Below are positions 6,243-12,071 of a stretch of 12,071 nucleotides of DNA, in pieces (position 1 is the stretch's first letter; each line of letters starts with the position of its first letter). The position numbers and the translations under genes are program-made. The stretch covers positions 1 through 12,071 of the forward strand of contig CAIUCF010000629.1 of the NCBI GenBank assembly GCA_903897565.1, read 5' to 3'. Under the pieces are notes generated by a model that had not been told where the DNA came from, made no database searches, and saw nothing but the letters and a program-made list of their open reading frames with translations. The stretch comes from an uncultured Rhodospirillales bacterium (lineage in GTDB: Bacteria > Pseudomonadota > Alphaproteobacteria > ATCC43930 > CGMCC-115725).

Positions 6243-6572
6243 ATGCATGCGCTTCATCTTCTCTCGTATTTCGTCGGCGGTGCCCTGCTGATGAACGCAG
6301 TCCCGCATGTCGTCAGCGGCACGATGGGCCGCAAGTTTCCCAGCCCGTTCGCGAAGCCGTCGGGCAGGGGGCTGTCGTCGGCGACGGTGAATATGGTTTG
6401 GGGTTTTGCAAACCTGGTCGGCGCTTACATCCTCGTCGGTCGCGTGGATCGGTTCGATTTCCGGCAGCTGGGCGATGTCGTGGCCCTGGCGTTGGGGATG
6501 CTCGTGCTCGGCCTTCAGCTGGCGTGGCATTTCGGTCGGCTGAACGACGGCAGCGGCCCGGCTCTGCGGTGA
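6243..6572 (+). CDS. Small conserved-type membrane protein, three predicted helices
   Basis: A 109-residue protein of unknown function. ATG 6243 follows the isochorismatase stop by one base (TGAGATG), with AAGGA 10 bases upstream. Translation from a longer in-frame start inside the preceding gene is unlikely. Hydrophobic stretches lie at about 3-20 (LHLLSYFVGGALLMNAV), 48-66 (TVNMVWGFANLVGAYILVG) and 77-95 (GDVVALALGMLVLGLQLAW), so it is probably an inner-membrane protein. The loop SGTMGRKFPSPFAKPSGRG (25-43), with its Pro, Ser and basic residues, looks like a conserved family signature. I recall similar small proteins from proteobacteria only as hypotheticals. Its stop codon overlaps the GTG of the MFS gene, which points to translational coupling and a shared job in transport or membrane handling of the same compound. 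Function not assigned. Confidence 0.82.
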   Translation: MHALHLLSYFVGGALLMNAVPHVVSGTMGRKFPSPFAKPSGRGLSSATVNMVWGFANLVGAYILVGRVDRFDFRQLGDVVALALGMLVLGLQLAWHFGRLNDGSGPALR

Positions 6573-7840
6573 GCGCCTCGCGCCCGAGCGCGTTCCGTTC
6601 ACTCGGGCATTACAATTATCGCCTCTGGGCGGGCGGGGCGCTCATTTCCAATATCGGCACCTGGGTACAGGGAACGGCTCAGGACTGGCTGGTGCTGACC
6701 GTGCTCACCCACCGTAGCGCCGCGGCGCTTGGGATCGTCATGGCGCTGCAATTTGCGCCACAGCTGCTGCTGCTGCCTTGGACCGGGTCCGCGGCGGATT
6801 ACGCGGATCGGCGCAAGCTGCTCATCGCCACCCAGACGGCGATGGGCGCATTTGCGCTGCTTCTCGGCTTGCTGACCGTGACGGGTGCCGTGCAGCTCTG
6901 GCACGTCTACGTCTTCGCCTTTCTGTTCGGCAGCGCGGCGGCGTTCGATTCGCCGGTTCGCCAGACTTTCGTGGGCGAGTTGGTCGGCGACAAGGATCTC
7001 CACAACGCCGTCTCGCTCAATTCGCTGTCGTTCAACATCGCCAATCTGATCGGCCCCGCAGTATCGGGCTTCCTGATCGCGCTGGTCGGGACCGGCTGGG
7101 CCTTCGTCATCAACGGCGTGTCGTTCATGGCGATGCTGGCCGCGCTCTTGATGCTGGACGAGCGCGCGCTGCAATCTGCGCCACGTCGGCAGCGGACAGG
7201 CGGCGGCTTCGCGGCGGGCCTGCGCTATGTCGCCAAGCGCGCCGACTTGGTCGCGATCCTGATCATGCTGTTCCTGATCGGCACCTTCGGCCTCAACTTC
7301 CCGATCTTCATCTCGGGTATGGCGGTTCAGGTCTTTCATGCCGACGCGCGCGGCTACGGGCTGCTGTCGTCGATCATGGCTGTCGGTACGATCGCCGGGG
7401 CGTTCCTGAGCGCGCGGCGCGAAAGACCAAGATTCGTGACCCTGCTGTGGTCCGCCGGTCTGCTCGGGATCGGCTTCGCCCTTGCGGGGTTCGCACCCGG
7501 TTACTGGAGTTTCGCCGCCGCCCTGGTCGTCGTCGGCATCGCCTATCTGAGTTTCGTCACCGCCACCAACGGGCTTATGCAGCTCTCTACCGAACCGGCG
7601 ATGCGCGGGCGGGTCATGGCGCTGCGCATCGGCGTCGGGCTCGGGGGTACGCCGGTCGGCGCACCGATCGTCGGCTGGGTCTCTGATCATCTCGGCCCGC
7701 GCTGGGCGCTCGGCGTCGGCGCCACGTCGGGCTTCGCCGCCGCCGCCGTCGCCGCTTACGCGCTGATGCGACGCGCCCGCCCGATCGAATCTCGTCGTGC
7801 GAGTTCGCTCGACAGCGAAGAATTCAGCCCGCGCGACTGA
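6569..7840 (+). CDS. MFS transporter, EntS/MFS_3-like exporter
   Basis: A 423-residue membrane transporter with many hydrophobic segments, consistent with 12 helices. The start is GTG 6569, which overlaps the previous stop as GTGA. A longer frame from ATG 6398 would give an unlikely Arg/Pro-rich leader. The N-terminus SLGHYNYRLWAGGALISNIG (11-30) and TWVQGTAQDW (31-40) are typical of the EntS-like MFS_3 group. The loop 2-3 motif GSAADYADRRKLL (73-85) is the MFS motif A with its DRR. FDSPVRQTFVGELVG (126-140) and NSLSFNIANLIGPAVSGFL (151-169) are further marks of this group. A hydrophilic C-terminal tail follows about residue 400. Members export siderophores, drugs or other small molecules by proton antiport. 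As last gene of the marR operon it probably exports the MarR ligand or a product of the isochorismatase-like enzyme. Confidence 0.9.
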   Translation: MSASRPSAFRSLGHYNYRLWAGGALISNIGTWVQGTAQDWLVLTVLTHRSAAALGIVMALQFAPQLLLLPWTGSAADYADRRKLLIATQTAMGAFALLLGLLTVTGAVQLWHVYVFAFLFGSAAAFDSPVRQTFVGELVGDKDLHNAVSLNSLSFNIANLIGPAVSGFLIALVGTGWAFVINGVSFMAMLAALLMLDERALQSAPRRQRTGGGFAAGLRYVAKRADLVAILIMLFLIGTFGLNFPIFISGMAVQVFHADARGYGLLSSIMAVGTIAGAFLSARRERPRFVTLLWSAGLLGIGFALAGFAPGYWSFAAALVVVGIAYLSFVTATNGLMQLSTEPAMRGRVMALRIGVGLGGTPVGAPIVGWVSDHLGPRWALGVGATSGFAAAAVAAYALMRRARPIESRRASSLDSEEFSPRD

Positions 7841-7898
7841 TCGGCCGAGGCATCGCACCGTCTTAGTCCGGGGGTGATTTTAATGGTGCTTCTGCAAG

Positions 7899-7932
7899 AA
7901 AATGAGACCGAGGGAGCAGCGGGTGCCCCCTC
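7899..7932 (-). terminator. Probable intrinsic terminator of the monooxygenase operon
   Basis: Read on the minus strand, an 8-pair stem (arms at 7932-7925 and 7917-7910) closes a 7-base loop. One pair is a G-U wobble possible only in the minus-strand RNA, so the element is oriented for the monooxygenase gene, whose stop lies 48 bases upstream. A UUUU run follows nine bases after the stem. The rest of the 140-base gap between the convergent MFS and monooxygenase genes (7841-7980) holds only a weak CACC/GGTG hairpin followed by ATTTTAA (about 7857-7883, plus) and the palindrome GAACGCGTTC (7941-7950). Confidence 0.45.
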
Positions 7933-7980
7933 CCGAACGGGAACGCGTTCGTTGCCTCGTGTCGTGTTCCTCGCGGAGCG

Positions 7981-9924
7981 CTATTCCGCCGCGATCTTGG
8001 CGTCTGTAAACGGAGCGAGATGGTAGTCCGGCGCCCGCACCTCATGCGTTCTCAGCCAGAATTCGGCGGCCGAGAACGGGAAGTTCTGTGCGACGCGGCC
8101 TTTGCTGTTCTTGTACCAGCTGCTCACCTTGGAAAAGCCCCAGGCGCGGAGGCGTGTCGCTTCATCGACACGCAGATTGTAGTCGCGGAAGACGTCGTCG
8201 CGCACCTCCATCGCGGCATGTCCGCCCTGGAGCAGGAGTCTGGCGGCGTCGACGATGTATTTCGCGGTCAGCTCGGAAAACATGATGATGCTGGCGTTGA
8301 CCACCAGGTTGGTATTGGGGCCGTACATGCAGAACAGATTGGGAAAGCCCGGGATCGCCGTGCCGACATAGGCGCGCGCGTCGCCATCCCAGTATTCCTG
8401 GAGGTCGCGGCCGTCGCGGCCGACGACCGTCATCGGCATGAGGAACTTCGATGCCTGAAACCCAGTGCCGTAGATGATGACGTCGAACTCGCGATGGCTG
8501 CCATCGGCCAGGCGAATCCCTGTCGGGGTGATTTCCTCGATGGCATCGCGAACAAGGATGACATTGTCGCGCTGCAGGGTGCGAAGCCAGGTCCCATTAT
8601 CGCGAATGATCCGTTTTCCACCCAGCGGCGAATCCGGAATGATTGCAGCTTCCAGATCAGGCCGTGCCGCGAATTGCGGCCGCATCCAGGCATGAATCTG
8701 GTCTCTGACCTTGGCGTTGAGCGCCGAGACAGCGCGTTCCGTCGGCGGGAAGTTCGGATCGACGATCACCTCTTCGAGGATGCCGACCGACTGCGGGATC
8801 GCCTGAGTCGCGCGATACCAAAGCGCGTAGCCAGGCAAGTTATCCATCAGCCAGCGGACGCTTTCCGGCACCGGGTCATGTAACTCGGGTGTCGGCAGCA
8901 GCCAGTTGGTGGTGCGGGCCAGGATCGTGAGTTGCGCGGCTTTGGCCGCCACCTGGGGAATGAACTGTGCCGCGCTCGCGCCGGTGCCGATGACGGCGAC
9001 CCGCTTGCCCGTGAGGTCGACGTCGTGTTGCCAGCGCGCTGAATGGAACGCCGGCCCGGTGAAGCTCTCCCGCCCCGGGAAGTCCGGAATCAGCGGTCGG
9101 TTCAATTGGCCGACCGCCGAAACGGCGATATTGGCGCTCACGTGCTCGACACTGTCGCCCGTGGCGATGTCGAGGCGCCACAGCGATGCCGTCTCGTCCC
9201 AGCGTGCCGCAGTGACCTCGCTGCCGAAGCGGATATGCTCGTAGAGGCCGAATTCGCGGGCAACGTCGCGCATGTACCGGAATACGTCCTCGCCCTTGCC
9301 GAAATAATCCTTCCAGGTCTGGCGCGCGAACGCGAAGCTGTAGAGAAAGCTGTTAATATCGACGCGGATCCCGGGGTAATGGTTCTCCCGCCACGTGCCG
9401 CCGACGTCGTCGCCCTTCTCGTAGATGGTGAAGGGGACCCCGGCTTGTTTCAGGCGCAGCGCGAGCGCAAGCCCACTCTCGCCGGCGCCGATGATCGCGA
9501 CCGAGAAATCGCGCTGCGGCGCCACTTGGTCCTTGTGCCATACCGGCCGCCGCAAATCCTCGATATCGGAGCTCAATTCCTCGGCGATGAGCGGCAGGAA
9601 CGGCTCGATCGCGGGACCCATCAGCCAATAGGCCGCGCCCTGCAGCTGATCGAAGGTCGGCCGTTGCGGCAGCGCCGCGGCACTCCGGCCGAGGGATATC
9701 AGGGCTTCGAGGCATGTCTCGCGCACGGCGGCTTCTTGCTCACTCTCCATGCCGCTGGTGACGACGGTCAATTCGACCTTGGGCTTCCAGGCCTCCTTGA
9801 GGAAGGCAGGATCCGATGTCAGGTGCGCCGTCGTCAGGATCAATGTCGGCAGGTCGGCAGCGGCCACATGCGCGCGCAGGGTCGCCTCGTCGGGGATGCG
9901 GGTGATCGGGGCATTGAACGTCAT
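7981..9924 (-). CDS. Baeyer-Villiger monooxygenase, 4-hydroxyacetophenone monooxygenase-like
   Basis: A 647-residue FAD- and NADPH-dependent monooxygenase that inserts oxygen next to a ketone carbonyl to make an ester or lactone. The FAD Rossmann motif is GAGESG (146-151), then GGTW (175-178). The Baeyer-Villiger fingerprint F288-x-G290-x3-H294-x3-W298 (FTGPAFHSARW) is perfect. The NADPH-binding motif is GTGASA (313-318). FDVIIYGTGFQ marks the late ATG/D-type segment. About 140 residues precede the FAD domain. Simple cyclohexanone monooxygenases lack this extension, but 4-hydroxyacetophenone monooxygenase (HAPMO, about 640 residues) has one, making HAPMO the best comparison. ATG 9924 has GGAGGA (9937-9932) 7 bases upstream. 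It is the third gene of a minus-strand set behind a hydroxyquinol-type dioxygenase and a maleylacetate reductase, so an aryl ketone leading to a hydroxylated phenol is the likely substrate. Other ketones, including steroids, cannot be excluded. Confidence 0.92.
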   Translation of the reverse strand: MTFNAPITRIPDEATLRAHVAAADLPTLILTTAHLTSDPAFLKEAWKPKVELTVVTSGMESEQEAAVRETCLEALISLGRSAAALPQRPTFDQLQGAAYWLMGPAIEPFLPLIAEELSSDIEDLRRPVWHKDQVAPQRDFSVAIIGAGESGLALALRLKQAGVPFTIYEKGDDVGGTWRENHYPGIRVDINSFLYSFAFARQTWKDYFGKGEDVFRYMRDVAREFGLYEHIRFGSEVTAARWDETASLWRLDIATGDSVEHVSANIAVSAVGQLNRPLIPDFPGRESFTGPAFHSARWQHDVDLTGKRVAVIGTGASAAQFIPQVAAKAAQLTILARTTNWLLPTPELHDPVPESVRWLMDNLPGYALWYRATQAIPQSVGILEEVIVDPNFPPTERAVSALNAKVRDQIHAWMRPQFAARPDLEAAIIPDSPLGGKRIIRDNGTWLRTLQRDNVILVRDAIEEITPTGIRLADGSHREFDVIIYGTGFQASKFLMPMTVVGRDGRDLQEYWDGDARAYVGTAIPGFPNLFCMYGPNTNLVVNASIIMFSELTAKYIVDAARLLLQGGHAAMEVRDDVFRDYNLRVDEATRLRAWGFSKVSSWYKNSKGRVAQNFPFSAAEFWLRTHEVRAPDYHLAPFTDAKIAAE

Positions 9925-9962
9925 CGAATAATCCTCCGTTTCTTTATTCTTATTGTTGTCGG

Positions 9963-9983
9963 GCCAGCGCCGTGCGCGCTGGC
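9963..9983 (-). repeat. Intercistronic hairpin between dioxygenase and monooxygenase genes
   Basis: GCCAGCGC (9963-9970) and GCGCTGGC (9976-9983) form a perfect 8-base stem with a 5-base loop, 8 bases past the dioxygenase stop in the minus-strand transcript. The sequence after it is A-rich (ACAACAATAAGAATAAAGAAAC) rather than U-rich. It is therefore more likely an mRNA-stabilising or processing hairpin than a terminator, followed by an unstructured leader that exposes the strong monooxygenase ribosome binding site. Confidence 0.5.
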
Positions 9984-9991
9984 GATGATCG

Positions 9992-10885
9992 TCATGCGGC
10001 AGTCGTCGGCGCCAGAATCACGTTCCATTCCACCGTCCAGAAGGGATTGGCCACCTCCAGGCGGGCCGCCTCTTTCGGGTCATTCTCGTGCCGGAAATCG
10101 CCTACGAGGGATTGTTTGACGCCGAACACCGCGTCTTCCTCGAGATAGGGGCAGTCGGGCGCAAAAATCTGGGTGACCACCGTGTCGTAACCCGGGGCGG
10201 AAATGATGAAGTGCAGGTGTGCGGGACGATAGGGATGACGTCCCATCGCCTTGAGCATGCCGCCGACCGGGCCGTCATCGGGGATGGGGTAGTAGCGGGG
10301 CTTCGCCGAGCGGAACCAATAGCGCCCATCGGCGCCGGTCTCGAAGACGCCGCGCAGGTTCCATTCGGGCTGGATGCCCTTCTGCTGGACATCGTAGAAG
10401 CCGTTGTCGTTGGTCTGCCAGACATCGAGCAGGGCCCCGGCAACGGGTTCGCCGCGGGAGTCGGTCACGCGACCGCTGACGACGACCGGTTCGCCGAGCC
10501 CGTCGAGGCAGATATTTGTGCCCATGGGGTAGCGCGGTGCCCCCGGGAGGTAGAACGGCCCCAGCACCGAGTTCTCCGTCGATCCTTCCGGCCGATGCTG
10601 GTTGATGGAATCCACGAGCATCGAGACGCCGAGTGTGTCGGACAGCAGGATAAACTCCTGGCGCCATTCGGTGCAGGTGTGGCCGACCTCGGTCAGGAAG
10701 CGAATCGCCTTGAACCACTCCTCAGGGGTTAGCGACACCTCGCGGACGAGGGCGTGGAGATGCTTCACCACCGCCGTCATGATCTCACGAAGACGAGGGT
10801 CGGTGGCCGCGCTCATCCGCGCGTTGACGACGTCCACGGAGTTCTCGACATCGAAGAAGGTGGGCGATTGGGAATGCGTATCCAT
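9992..10885 (-). CDS. Intradiol ring-cleavage dioxygenase, probable hydroxyquinol 1,2-dioxygenase
   Basis: A 297-residue non-haem Fe(III) enzyme that opens an aromatic ring between two hydroxyls. The N-terminal helical dimer domain (about 12-100) has SLTPEEWFKAIRFLTEVGH (51-69). It is followed by the family motif LGPFY (108-112) and the beta-sandwich SGRVTDSRGEPVAGALLDVWQ (137-157). Fe ligands are visible as Tyr164 (NGFYD), Tyr199 (YPIP), His223 and His225 (RPAHLHF); Arg220 is the usual active-site arginine. KPRYYPIPDDGPVGGML (195-211) is closer to hydroxyquinol than to catechol 1,2-dioxygenases. The product would then be maleylacetate, which fits the maleylacetate reductase gene directly upstream, 22 bases away. 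ATG 10885 has GAGAGGAA 6 bases upstream. Chlorocatechol specificity is a weaker alternative. Hydroxyquinol as substrate is inferred from motif and neighbour together. Confidence 0.92.
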   Translation of the reverse strand: MDTHSQSPTFFDVENSVDVVNARMSAATDPRLREIMTAVVKHLHALVREVSLTPEEWFKAIRFLTEVGHTCTEWRQEFILLSDTLGVSMLVDSINQHRPEGSTENSVLGPFYLPGAPRYPMGTNICLDGLGEPVVVSGRVTDSRGEPVAGALLDVWQTNDNGFYDVQQKGIQPEWNLRGVFETGADGRYWFRSAKPRYYPIPDDGPVGGMLKAMGRHPYRPAHLHFIISAPGYDTVVTQIFAPDCPYLEEDAVFGVKQSLVGDFRHENDPKEAARLEVANPFWTVEWNVILAPTTAA

Positions 10886-10907
10886 CCTGAGTTCCTCTCG
10901 ATTTTGG

Positions 10908-12056
10908 CTATGAGTGACCGGATCCTGTCGGCGGCTCTCCGGCCCAGGCCGCGCCTATAAGCCGGCGTATCGCGTCGTATCCGAGCGGTCGCGGACTCCA
11001 GTATGGGTTCGCGAGCGCCTGCTCCGCGGCGGTGTCTATGCCCTCGACCGGCATGCCGAGTTCGCGTAAACCGCGCGGTGCGCCGAGGCTCTTGGCGAGC
11101 TCGTAGAGGGCGGCGGCGGGATCGGCATGACCGAGCGTCGCGGCGAGGCTCGCCATGGCATTAGGGACGGCCGGCGCGTTGTAGGCCAGCACGTAGGGCA
11201 GCAGGATCGCGTGTGTTTCGGCGTGCGGGAGGTCGAACATACCGCCGAGCGTGTGGCAGAGCTTGTGATGGAGCGCCATGCCGACGGACCCGAGGCAAAT
11301 GCCGGCGAGCCAGGCGCCGTAGAGTGCTTCCGTGCGACCGGAAAGGTCTGCGGGAGCGACGATAATCCGGGGCAAGGCTCGGCTCAGCGCGACGATCGCG
11401 TCGAGGGCCATCGCCGACGTGATCGGATTCCCGTCGCGGGCATACAGGGCTTCAACCGCATGCGCTATCGCATTCATGCCGCTCATCGCCGATGCGTTCG
11501 TGGACAGCGCGAACGTCAATTCGACGTCATAGATAACGGTCTCGGGTCTGATCCGTTCGCTGCTCTGCGTGCGCTTGATGCCGTCCTGTGTTTCGCCCAG
11601 GATCGCCGTCATCTCCGAGCCCGCATAAGTCGTCGGGACGATGACCTGCGGCAGATCGGTGCGCAGCGCGATCGCCTTCGCCAGGCCGGTGGTCGAGCCG
11701 CCGCCGATCGCGACGAGGCCATCGATATGGTCGCGTTCGACGATCGCCATGGCCTCGTCGGTGATTGCGGTCGGCGTATGCATCCGCGCCTTCGCGAAGA
11801 CCCCCGCCGCATCTGGTCCCAGCAAGGCGGCGACGTCCCGGGCCTGGGATTCCCGTGCCGGCGTGCCCAGGACCAGAGCTCGTCTCGACCCCAGCCGGCG
11901 CAACTCCGCTGGGAGTTGGCGTATGGTTCCGGGGCCGAAGATCACGCGGCAGGGCGCCGCTTGATAAACGAAGGGCTCGATCAGCGCGTCGCCGGTCGGA
12001 TGGGCCCGGCGCTCGCCGCGATGTGACAGATCAGGGGCTCGACCGTGCTCGGCCAT
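10908..12056 (-). CDS. Maleylacetate reductase (iron-type alcohol dehydrogenase family)
   Basis: Reduces maleylacetate to 3-oxoadipate with NAD(P)H, the step after hydroxyquinol cleavage. Up to 382 residues; the family is normally about 350-360. Family sequence begins at about residue 27 (EPFVYQAAPCRVIFGPGT). Then come AIGGGSTTGLAKAIAL (116-131, dinucleotide binding), PTTYAGSEMT (141-150), MSGMNAIAHAVEALY (191-205) and ALHHKLCHTLGGMFDLPHAETH (261-282), all typical of maleylacetate reductases. The Asp that binds metal in related dehydrogenases is N195 here, as the family pattern suggests. The N-terminal 25 residues are an unusual extension. ATG 12056 is the only standard start before the family sequence, has no good ribosome binding site, and the frame stays open to the window edge (CGG CGG TCA GCG AAC before ATG). 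The true start may therefore lie outside or be a rare CTG nearer the core. First visible gene of the set with the dioxygenase and monooxygenase. Confidence 0.9.
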   Translation of the reverse strand: MAEHGRAPDLSHRGERRAHPTGDALIEPFVYQAAPCRVIFGPGTIRQLPAELRRLGSRRALVLGTPARESQARDVAALLGPDAAGVFAKARMHTPTAITDEAMAIVERDHIDGLVAIGGGSTTGLAKAIALRTDLPQVIVPTTYAGSEMTAILGETQDGIKRTQSSERIRPETVIYDVELTFALSTNASAMSGMNAIAHAVEALYARDGNPITSAMALDAIVALSRALPRIIVAPADLSGRTEALYGAWLAGICLGSVGMALHHKLCHTLGGMFDLPHAETHAILLPYVLAYNAPAVPNAMASLAATLGHADPAAALYELAKSLGAPRGLRELGMPVEGIDTAAEQALANPYWSPRPLGYDAIRRLIGAAWAGEPPTGSGHS

Positions 12057-12071
12057 GTTCGCTGACCGCCG

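Noticed and set aside
6398..6568. Longer N-terminus for the MFS transporter from ATG 6398
   Set aside because: It would add 57 Arg/Pro-rich residues overlapping the small membrane-protein gene. The GTG at 6569 overlaps the previous stop and begins a normal MFS_3 N-terminus.
6599..7858. Minus-strand open frame opposite the MFS gene (419 codons)
   Set aside because: Extremely charged with no helices or motifs, mirroring the hydrophobic codons of the transporter; typical shadow.
7934..7951. GAACGCGTTC palindrome and a nearby CGAACG repeat between the convergent genes
   Set aside because: Short and without a neighbouring promoter or known site; kept only as a remark under the terminator entry.
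9043..10119. Plus-strand open frame opposite the monooxygenase and dioxygenase genes
   Set aside because: Low-complexity shadow with no family signature, crossing the intercistronic hairpin.
11127..12026. Plus-strand open frame opposite maleylacetate reductase
   Set aside because: Arg/Asp-rich shadow of a well-recognised enzyme gene.
1..12071. Mobile elements, attachment sites, CRISPR arrays, tRNA or rRNA genes
   Set aside because: No transposase, integrase, regular spaced repeats or tRNA-like folds were seen by eye on either strand.

Overview
The window is GC-rich, with tightly packed genes, strong third-position G/C bias and typical bacterial ribosome binding sites. The gene content (CYP199-like P450, LuxR-type and XRE/MmyB-type regulators, a 4-hydroxyacetophenone-monooxygenase-like flavoprotein, an intradiol dioxygenase with a maleylacetate reductase) fits accessory catabolic DNA of a soil or water proteobacterium, most likely an alphaproteobacterium. 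That placement is an inference from gene style. No mobile element, tRNA, rRNA or CRISPR array was seen, and no stretch over 300 bases lacks a gene.

Left part (1-3344): a cytochrome P450 on the minus strand runs off the left edge and is broken by a one-base frameshift near position 80. It diverges from an alpha/beta hydrolase (1131-2309, plus). That gene converges, with a 5-base gap, on a LuxR-type regulator (2315-3169, minus) whose N-terminal half keeps part of the autoinducer-domain signature. The 188-base P450/hydrolase gap and the 175-base gap upstream of luxR both carry inverted repeats.

Middle part (3345-7840): an atypical SDR/epimerase-like gene (minus) is divergent from an XRE-family regulator with a MmyB-type ligand domain (plus). 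The 92-base gap is AT-rich and packed with repeats. Next comes a plus-strand run of four genes: MarR regulator, isochorismatase-like hydrolase lacking the catalytic cysteine, small three-helix membrane protein and MFS exporter. The last three are separated by 1 base and by a 4-base GTGA overlap, so they form an operon. A perfect inverted repeat sits immediately before marR. This looks like a self-regulated detoxification/export unit with an unknown small-molecule substrate.

Right part (7981-12071): three minus-strand genes are read in the order maleylacetate reductase, hydroxyquinol-type intradiol dioxygenase, HAPMO-like Baeyer-Villiger monooxygenase, and end at a plausible intrinsic terminator (about 7899-7932). 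Together they suggest the route aryl ketone -> aryl ester -> (hydrolysis and hydroxylation) -> hydroxyquinol -> maleylacetate -> 3-oxoadipate. The esterase and the phenol/hydroquinone hydroxylase needed between the monooxygenase and the dioxygenase are not in this operon as seen. The alpha/beta hydrolase at 1131-2309 could supply the ester step, but that is speculative. The reductase reading frame stays open to the right edge, so its true start, and possibly more of the operon, lies outside.

Overall this is a catabolic and regulatory neighbourhood made of known families. I see no clear-cut new system. The most checkable oddities are the P450 frameshift, the cysteine-less isochorismatase operon, the diverged LuxR solo and the repeat-rich control regions.
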